Shown here piece after piece: positions 58,481-64,000 of a stretch of DNA of 64,000 nt. The stretch spans positions 248,001-312,000 of the forward strand of contig NZ_JAEMUI010000002.1 of NCBI RefSeq assembly GCF_016461715.1. Reading direction: 5' to 3'. Made by a program: the position numbers and the translations under genes. The DNA comes from Marinomonas spartinae (GTDB lineage: Bacteria; Pseudomonadota; Gammaproteobacteria; Pseudomonadales; Marinomonadaceae). The notes below the pieces were generated by a model. That model had not been told where the DNA came from and did not search any database. It saw only the letters and a list, made by a program, of their open reading frames with translations. The stretch's first letter is position 1. Every line of letters begins with the position of its first letter.

Positions 58481-59380
58481 ATGCGTCATCAATATCATCC
58501 TCTTGGGTTTGAAGGGTCTCGAATTGCGCAGGGTTTTTGGCGTTGCCATGAATGGGAGATGTCTGTTTCGGAACGTTTGGACTTTATTATGTCCTGTTTG
58601 GATTTAGGGGTAACCACTTTCGACCATGCAGACATTTATGGTGATTATCGTTGCGAAGGTTTGTTTGGCGAGGCCTTAGCGAAAAAGCCCGCGATGCGGG
58701 ATAAGATGGAAATTGTCACTAAATGCGGGATTTTGCTACCGTCTGAGAGCCGCCCCGATATATCAGTACATCGTTATGATTACCGTGCCAAACACATACA
58801 CGAAAGTGTGGATCGTTCTTTGGCTAATCTGCAGTGTGACTATATCGATACTCTACTATTGCACCGTCCGAGTCCATTAATGGATGCGGACGAGGTCGCT
58901 CAGGCGTTTGATCTATTGTTTACGCTTGGCAAGGTCAAGCATTTTGGCGTGTCTAATTTTACGCCTGCGCAATTTGATTTACTGCAATCACGCTTAGATG
59001 CCCCTTTGATTGTGAATCAAATTGAGCTGTCGCCTCTTTCTTTAGCACCTTTTGAAGACGGCACTTTGGATCATTTGCAGCAACACGCGGTTACGCCCAT
59101 GGCTTGGTCTCCTTTAGCGGGAGGTGAACTGTTTCGTGGAAATGGGGATCGAGTTGTTCGAGTGAAAGAAGTGGTGTCAGATATCGCCAAATCGATGGGG
59201 GTAAACTTTGATCAAGTGGTGATCGCTTGGTTGTTACGTCATCCATCAGGTATTTGCCCTGTAATGGGCTCAGGTAAGATTGAACGTTTGGCTTCGGTTT
59301 GCCAAGCCGCCAATATTGTCTTAAGTGACGATGACTGGTTCAAGATTTGGATTACGTCGCAAGGTCATCCCGTTCCGTAA
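58481..59380 (+). CDS. YdhF-type aldo/keto reductase
   Basis: A 299-residue aldo/keto reductase that resembles E. coli YdhF over its length (DLGVTTFDHADIYGDY, DTLLLHRPSPLMDADEVA, GKVKHFGVSNFTPAQFDLLQS). The catalytic Asp, Tyr, Lys (VTKCG) and His (LLHRP) are all present. It uses NADP(H). It lies 30 bases after allA, so it may act on glyoxylate or another ureide product, but that is only suggested by position. Confidence 0.88.
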   Translation: MRHQYHPLGFEGSRIAQGFWRCHEWEMSVSERLDFIMSCLDLGVTTFDHADIYGDYRCEGLFGEALAKKPAMRDKMEIVTKCGILLPSESRPDISVHRYDYRAKHIHESVDRSLANLQCDYIDTLLLHRPSPLMDADEVAQAFDLLFTLGKVKHFGVSNFTPAQFDLLQSRLDAPLIVNQIELSPLSLAPFEDGTLDHLQQHAVTPMAWSPLAGGELFRGNGDRVVRVKEVVSDIAKSMGVNFDQVVIAWLLRHPSGICPVMGSGKIERLASVCQAANIVLSDDDWFKIWITSQGHPVP

Positions 59381-59570
59381 CAAAATCTGCTAGTGGAGGG
59401 CTGTTGGCTCTTCACTGGCTTGCTGTTCATTGTTTGAGTTTATTCCCGTTTTTTTGTTGTCCTTTACTTCCCCTGCTTTGCTATAAAAACGTCTATTAGA
59501 TGTTTGCCAGCATATGCCTAGTATAAATAATCAAAATAACCAAAAAAAAAGACAATATATGCACATTATT

Positions 59571-59579
59571 TGCTATAAT
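59571..59579 (+). promoter_or_regulatory. Extended -10 promoter element
   Basis: TGCTATAAT is a perfect extended -10 box 36 bases before the start of the next gene. No good -35 box is visible, which extended -10 promoters can tolerate. The rest of the 59381-59614 gap is AT-rich and shows nothing more. Confidence 0.6.
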
Positions 59580-59614
59580 GGCGCGTCGGTTATTTTCAGT
59601 CTGGGGGTAAGATT

Positions 59615-60124
59615 ATGTGTAAGGTTTATAGGATAATACTCACTAGCTGTATGTTGTTATTGGTATCTGCAGCGCAAGCGATCACTTTACCAGATCCTCA
59701 GGGGAAGGTGATTTTAGTGATTGGCGGCAAGATTACCAATACTGGAAAGGATGGCAAAACCGTGCGGTTAGACCGTCAAATGTTGACAGACATAGGTATT
59801 GTGGAAAGTACCACCTCGACACCATGGGCGAAAAAGGAAGAGAACTATACCGGTCCATTGCTTCGCCAAGTATTAGAATACGTTGGAGCAAGGGGCGCGA
59901 TTATGCGAGTACAGTGGCGTAATAAGCATAGTACCGTTTTGCCGATTAGTGATGCTTACAATTACAGCTTATTGCTGGCAATAGACGTGAACGGTAAGCC
60001 CGTTGATAGCCGAGAAAAAGGTCCATTGTTTCTCCTTTACCCAGTAGAGAAAATCCCTGGGTTGGATACGACAGCTCTGCAAAATCGCTCCCTGTCTCAA
60101 GTGGAAAGCATCATCGTTGAGTGA
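59615..60124 (+). CDS. Small exported protein with molybdopterin-oxidoreductase-like fold
   Basis: A 169-residue protein with a signal peptide (about 1-22, ending AQA-IT). The mature part looks like the SUOX/molybdopterin-binding fold of small proteins usually named oxidoreductase: TWTGPLLRQVLE-like YTGPLLRQVLEYVGARG and KGPLFLLYPVEK. A cofactor Cys is not visible in the mature part, so cofactor binding is doubtful. In other genomes such proteins often sit beside a sensor or diguanylate cyclase; here none is adjacent. Function unknown. Confidence 0.6.
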   Translation: MCKVYRIILTSCMLLLVSAAQAITLPDPQGKVILVIGGKITNTGKDGKTVRLDRQMLTDIGIVESTTSTPWAKKEENYTGPLLRQVLEYVGARGAIMRVQWRNKHSTVLPISDAYNYSLLLAIDVNGKPVDSREKGPLFLLYPVEKIPGLDTTALQNRSLSQVESIIVE

Positions 60125-60135
60125 ATTGAGCTGGG

Positions 60136-60654
60136 CTAACCACAACATTTTTTGAATTTTTTTCCAGATCCACAGGAACAAGGAACGTTCCGGCCAATGT
60201 TTTTTGGTTTAGCGCTTTTAGGGGCAATGGTTTTGACAAGTGACGCTGATTTGATGTCATGTTCCCCTGCAATATACAGCCACTGACTTCCTTCTTTTTT
60301 AAACCAAGACTTTTCGCTTAGTTCACCTTTGTGCGTGCCTTCTTGAAAGTAAGCACGAAAGGTCACTGTTCCAGTCTCGTCGCTGGTTTGTCCTTGTTCC
60401 GTTGCTAAAATCTCAAGCCGAGTCCAGTTGGTTAAAGCGTTACTGTTATCTTCTATTCCTATTTCACTCTCATCTTCGTTTTCTAGGCGCTGAGTGGCAA
60501 GGATATAATCCATTTTATTCAAGGCAAATGCTGCATAACGGGAGCGCATAAGAGCTTCTGCGGTAGGAGCGAAAGCTCTTCCACTATGATAAAGGCCGCA
60601 GCATTCAGGGTAGGGGATTGCACTGCCACAAGGGCAAGGGGTTGGGAGTGTCAT
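60136..60654 (-). CDS. YchJ family (UPF0225) protein with two SEC-C motifs
   Basis: A 172-residue protein with zinc-binding SEC-C motifs at both ends: CPCGSAIPYPECCG at residues 7-20 and PCSCGSGKKFKKCCG at the C-terminus. Between them is a YchJ NTF2-like domain (AEALMRSRYAAFAL, WTRLEILATEQG). The function of YchJ is unknown. It is convergent with the preceding gene and divergent from sbcB. Confidence 0.88.
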   Translation of the reverse strand: MTLPTPCPCGSAIPYPECCGLYHSGRAFAPTAEALMRSRYAAFALNKMDYILATQRLENEDESEIGIEDNSNALTNWTRLEILATEQGQTSDETGTVTFRAYFQEGTHKGELSEKSWFKKEGSQWLYIAGEHDIKSASLVKTIAPKSAKPKNIGRNVPCSCGSGKKFKKCCG

Positions 60655-60734
60655 TGATAGATCACCTTACATCGCCAAATAGTCAATAAGATGCGTATAA
60701 TACCGCTTTATTTAATGGCTAACAGGAATTATTT

Positions 60735-62186
60735 GTGACCTCATCGGGACCAACTTCATTTTTCTGGTTTGATTTTGAAACCACAGGAACAGACCCCGCA
60801 CGAGATAGGCCGATGCAATTTGCAGGCATCCGGACGGACTTGAATTTTCAACCCATTGGCGAGCCCATCATGCTGTATTGCCGCCTTTCAGAAGACGTCT
60901 TGCCACAGCCAGAAGCCTGTTTGCTAACTGGGATTACCCCGCAGGATGCAAACCGTGAAGGTTTGTGTGAAGCCGAATTTATGCAAGCAATTGAAGCCGA
61001 ATTGTCTCAACCAGGCACCTGTGCTTTAGGCTATAACACCATTCGATTTGATGACGAAGTGGTACGTTATGGCTTTTATCGTAACTTCATTGATCCTTAT
61101 GCCCGTGAGTGGCAAAACAATTGCTCACGTTGGGACATTATTGATCTGGTTCGCATGGCGTATGCAATGCGTCCAGAGGGCATCGTTTGGCCGAAAGACG
61201 AAGAAGGTCAGGTGTCTATGAAATTGGAAGCCTTAACGAAAGCCAATAACATTGCCCATGAGCAAGCCCACGATGCTTTGTCAGATGTGTATGGCACGAT
61301 AGAGATGGCAAAACTGATACGGGACAAGCAACCTAAATTATTTCATTACTATCTAAAAATGCGTCAAAAGCACGAACTGCAGCAGTTCATTGATCCAGTT
61401 CGGATGAAACCTTTTTTGCATATTTCTGGGATGTTTGGTCAGGCGCGCAAATATACGGCCTTTGTGGTGCCACTTGCCGCGCATCCAACTAATAAAAATG
61501 GCGTGATTGTTTATGACTTAATGGCTGATGCTCAGCCGCTGGTGGATTTGTCTGTAGAAGAGATTCGTCACCGGGTTTTCACTTCCAAAGAAGCGCTTGG
61601 TGAGGTAGAACGGTTGCCACTCAAAGTGATTCATTACAATAAATCACCAGCGGTGGCACCGGCGACTTTTTTAAAAGACAAAACGGTTGTTGAACGTTTG
61701 GAGTTAGATGGCGATATTTGTCGTCGTAATTTGGCGTTACTGAAACAGCATTCTCATGTGGCGGCAAAAATACGTGATGTGTTTATGCAAGAAGAACGAG
61801 CAATACCCAATGATCCAGATTTGATGTTGTATTCAGGGGGCTTTTTCTCTAGGGACGATAAGGCGCGAATGGAAACCATACGCTTAACACCGCCTGAGGC
61901 GCTGAATGAATTGGAAATGTCGTTTGATGATCGTCGTTTACCTGAAATGCTGATGCGCTATATTGGTCGTAATTATCCTGAATATTTAAGCGAGCAACAA
62001 CGTGGACAGTGGGAGGAATATCGTATGATTCGTTTAATGGAAAGTGATGGTGGGGGCTCGATTACTATGTCGTCCTTTTTTGAGTGTTTGAATAATCTTG
62101 CACAAACTGGTGATCTCAGTCCTGCTAAACAAATTATGTTGCAGGATCTTGCGGACTACGCACAAAGCATCTATCCCATTGGGTAA
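60735..62186 (+). CDS. sbcB: Exodeoxyribonuclease I
   Basis: SbcB degrades single-stranded DNA 3' to 5' in recombination and mismatch repair. The 483-residue enzyme has the DEDDh exonuclease motifs (Asp13 and Glu15 in WFDFETTGTDP, GYNTIRFDDEV, and HDALSDVYGTI) followed by the SH3-like and helical domains of ExoI. It uses GTG 60735 with AGGAA upstream. Confidence 0.95.
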   Translation: MTSSGPTSFFWFDFETTGTDPARDRPMQFAGIRTDLNFQPIGEPIMLYCRLSEDVLPQPEACLLTGITPQDANREGLCEAEFMQAIEAELSQPGTCALGYNTIRFDDEVVRYGFYRNFIDPYAREWQNNCSRWDIIDLVRMAYAMRPEGIVWPKDEEGQVSMKLEALTKANNIAHEQAHDALSDVYGTIEMAKLIRDKQPKLFHYYLKMRQKHELQQFIDPVRMKPFLHISGMFGQARKYTAFVVPLAAHPTNKNGVIVYDLMADAQPLVDLSVEEIRHRVFTSKEALGEVERLPLKVIHYNKSPAVAPATFLKDKTVVERLELDGDICRRNLALLKQHSHVAAKIRDVFMQEERAIPNDPDLMLYSGGFFSRDDKARMETIRLTPPEALNELEMSFDDRRLPEMLMRYIGRNYPEYLSEQQRGQWEEYRMIRLMESDGGGSITMSSFFECLNNLAQTGDLSPAKQIMLQDLADYAQSIYPIG

Positions 62187-62202
62187 GTAGGGTAATCAAA
62201 TC

Positions 62203-63261
62203 ATGAGTGAACAACATAGAGGGACACATTGGCTGGTTGGTTTGGCGGCTTTTGTGATTATTATTGCTGGGTTAAAAACGGCATCGCAAATAGTGGTGCC
62301 GTTTATGTTGTCAGTATTTATTGCCATTATTTGTGCTCCTTTTATGGCCACACTGCGACGATATGGTTTGCCAACATGGCTGTCTATTTTGATTGTGGTA
62401 TTGATTGTGTTAGTTGGCATTGGAAGTTTGGCCGCATTAGTGGGCTCTTCAATGGACAATTTGTCTGAGCAATTGCCAACCTATAAGCAGAACTTTGCAA
62501 AACAAATGGAAGTGCTTTTCTCCGGTCTTAATACTATTGGTATTCATATTTCTGATAGTCGTATCCAAGAGTATCTTGATCCGTCCTCTCTTATGAAGCT
62601 CTTCACCAAGGCGCTAACCAGTCTAGGTAGTGCCCTAACCAATATTATTTTGGTGATTATGACGGTTGTTTTTATTTTATTTGAAGTGGTTGAGTTACCC
62701 AAAAAATTAACCTTAGCCGTGTCCAACGCAGAAAAATCCTTAAGTGGGGTTCGTTCTTTTGTTGAATCGGTCAATCGTTATTTGGTTATTAAAACCCTAG
62801 TTAGTATTCTAACAGGAGTGATGATTGCTATTTGGCTGTGGGCGATAGGGGTGGACTTTCCTATTTTATGGGGCGTGTGTGCCTTTTTGCTGAATTTTGT
62901 CCCGAATATTGGTTCTATTATTGCGGCGGTGCCCGCTGTAATGTTGGCTTTTGTTCAGCTCGGAGCGTTTTCAGCAGGGTTAACAGCGGCGGGCTTTGCT
63001 GTCGTGAATTTAGTGGTTGGTAATGTGATTGAGCCGCGCTATATGGGGAAAGGATTGGGCTTATCCACGTTGGTTGTCTTTTTGTCACTATTACTTTGGG
63101 GGTGGGTATTTGGTCCTGTTGGTATGTTGTTATCCATCCCGCTGACCATTATCATGAAATTGGCTTTTGAAGCGAATCCACGGATGCATTGGCTAGCGGT
63201 TATGATCGACTCAAATACGTCGACAGCGGATACCAATAAAGATAAAGGTGAAAACAAATAA
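62203..63261 (+). CDS. AI-2E family transporter (TqsA/PerM-like)
   Basis: A 352-residue membrane protein with about eight helices and the AI-2E family features PNIGSIIAAVPAVMLAF and GNVIEPRYMGKGLGLSTLVVFLSLLLWGW. TqsA was linked to autoinducer-2 export in E. coli, but other members are Na+/H+ antiporters or permeases of unknown substrate, so the specific role is open. It follows sbcB by 16 bases and ends before a bidirectional terminator. Confidence 0.88.
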   Translation: MSEQHRGTHWLVGLAAFVIIIAGLKTASQIVVPFMLSVFIAIICAPFMATLRRYGLPTWLSILIVVLIVLVGIGSLAALVGSSMDNLSEQLPTYKQNFAKQMEVLFSGLNTIGIHISDSRIQEYLDPSSLMKLFTKALTSLGSALTNIILVIMTVVFILFEVVELPKKLTLAVSNAEKSLSGVRSFVESVNRYLVIKTLVSILTGVMIAIWLWAIGVDFPILWGVCAFLLNFVPNIGSIIAAVPAVMLAFVQLGAFSAGLTAAGFAVVNLVVGNVIEPRYMGKGLGLSTLVVFLSLLLWGWVFGPVGMLLSIPLTIIMKLAFEANPRMHWLAVMIDSNTSTADTNKDKGENK

Positions 63262-63328
63262 GGTAATCAAGGTCGGTTTATTACTACAACGACAAGCCCT
63301 TTACAAATTTGCTGTTCTTCCCTAGACG

Positions 63329-63363
63329 AAAAAACCAACTTGAAGGCAAACAAGTTGGTTTTC
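63329..63363. terminator. Bidirectional terminator
   Basis: AAAACCAACTTG and CAAGTTGGTTTT form a 12-bp stem with T runs on both sides. It closes the AI-2E gene on the plus strand and the chemotaxis gene on the minus strand. Confidence 0.85.
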
Positions 63364-63392
63364 TTAGGCAAGCGAGCCGAACTCGACCTCCA

Positions 63393-64000
63393 TTAGAAGT
63401 TAGCGATTTTCTTTAAATGACTGTGAGCGTCGTTCTCGTTGTCATTCAGTTGGTACTCATTCACGTCAGAAGCTAATTGATCCGCTTGACTGAGTAAACT
63501 TTCAGAGGCAGCAGCGGCTTCCTCCACCAACGCGGCGTTTTGCTGCGTCATTTCATCCATATTACTAACGGTTTTACTCACCTCATTCAGGGCGATGGAT
63601 TGTTCCGATGAGGCATCGGCGATTTCGGTCATAATCTCATTTACTTGTTTGATAGCATTGACGATATTTTTCATCGTTTCACCGGATTCACTAACAAGCT
63701 CATTGCCGTTATTAATGTTATGGGCCGATTCCGAGATTAAATCTTTAATTTCTTTGGCGGCGTTGGCTGAGCGTTGTGCTAAGGATCTGACTTCCGACGC
63801 AACCACGGCAAACCCACGTCCTTGTTCTCCTGCGCGAGCTGCCTCAACGGCAGCATTTAATGCCAATATATTCGTCTGAAATGCTATACCATCGATCATG
63901 CCGATGATATCCGATATTTTTTGTGATGAGTTATTAATAGAAGACATAGTATTCACCACTTGCTCTATTAACTCTCCTCCTTTTGTTGCAATAGACACTG
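63393..64000 (-). CDS. Methyl-accepting chemotaxis protein, C-terminal signalling domain (5' part outside window)
   Basis: The frame is open to the window edge, so the sensor and membrane parts are missing. The visible 200 residues are the cytoplasmic coiled coil with the highly conserved hairpin tip ([40 protein letters not shown]), which binds CheA and CheW. Likely methylation sites are the Glu/Gln pairs on either side. The C-terminus LKKIANF has no CheR/CheB-tethering pentapeptide. Sensed signal unknown. Confidence 0.93.
   Translation of the reverse strand, partial: VSIATKGGELIEQVVNTMSSINNSSQKISDIIGMIDGIAFQTNILALNAAVEAARAGEQGRGFAVVASEVRSLAQRSANAAKEIKDLISESAHNINNGNELVSESGETMKNIVNAIKQVNEIMTEIADASSEQSIALNEVSKTVSNMDEMTQQNAALVEEAAAASESLLSQADQLASDVNEYQLNDNENDAHSHLKKIANF

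Overview
This is a gene-dense chromosomal segment of a gammaproteobacterium. Gene order (gatCAB / mreBCD-maf-rng-yhdP-nit, rpoN-ptsN-ptsO, lpt and mla clusters, ibaG-murA-hisGD, zapE-rplM-rpsI-petABC-sspAB, diaA-yraN-lpoA-rsmI) matches Pseudomonas and Oceanospirillales. The moderate GC content and the protein sequences suggest a marine Oceanospirillales member close to Marinomonas. That placement is an inference from gene order, not a phylogeny. I saw no prophage, insertion sequence, tRNA, rRNA or CRISPR array. Positions 1-13.8 kb: the 3' part of argJ and mutT, a convergent terminator pair, the gatCAB operon on the minus strand, then a long plus-strand shape and cell-envelope run (mreB, mreC, mreD, maf, rng, yhdP, nitrilase). 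mreC appears to start at an AUU codon. Positions 13.8-20.8 kb (minus strand) hold yrbG-lptC-lptA-lptB-rpoN-ptsN-ptsO-mgtE-darP. Positions 21-28 kb (plus strand) hold mlaFEDC, ibaG, murA, hisG, hisD and a small membrane-anchored SRPBCC protein. Several usual members are absent from these clusters: tldD/pmbA, hpf, rapZ, kdsC/kdsD, mlaB and hisC. Positions 28-36.9 kb: degS/algW and nif3 (divergent, 16 bp apart), zapG, zapE, the L13-S9 operon with a structured leader, the cytochrome bc1 genes, sspA and sspB. Positions 37-42.4 kb: an ABC half-transporter interrupted by a one-base frameshift at a run of eight T, then diaA-yraN-lpoA on the minus strand and rsmI. Positions 42.4-46.6 kb are the most accessory part: a cyclohexadienyl-dehydratase-like periplasmic protein, an 85-bp nested palindrome, and a three-gene minus-strand operon. 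That operon encodes an IclR regulator, a DHDPS/NAL-superfamily aldolase and an Nramp-fold transporter whose metal-binding motifs are both replaced. I read it as an undescribed catabolic uptake module and the best candidate for a new system here. Positions 46.7-52.8 kb: a TPP riboswitch with a visible terminator/antiterminator, then thiC, a thiD-thiE fusion, thiS, thiG and thiH. Positions 53-64 kb: a Spy/CpxP-like protein, a DUF192 protein, aroA, a ureide cluster (RpiR regulator divergent from allantoicase, ureidoglycolate lyase and a YdhF-type aldo-keto reductase), a small exported molybdopterin-fold protein, ychJ, sbcB, an AI-2E family transporter, and the 3' part of a chemotaxis receptor gene that runs off the window.
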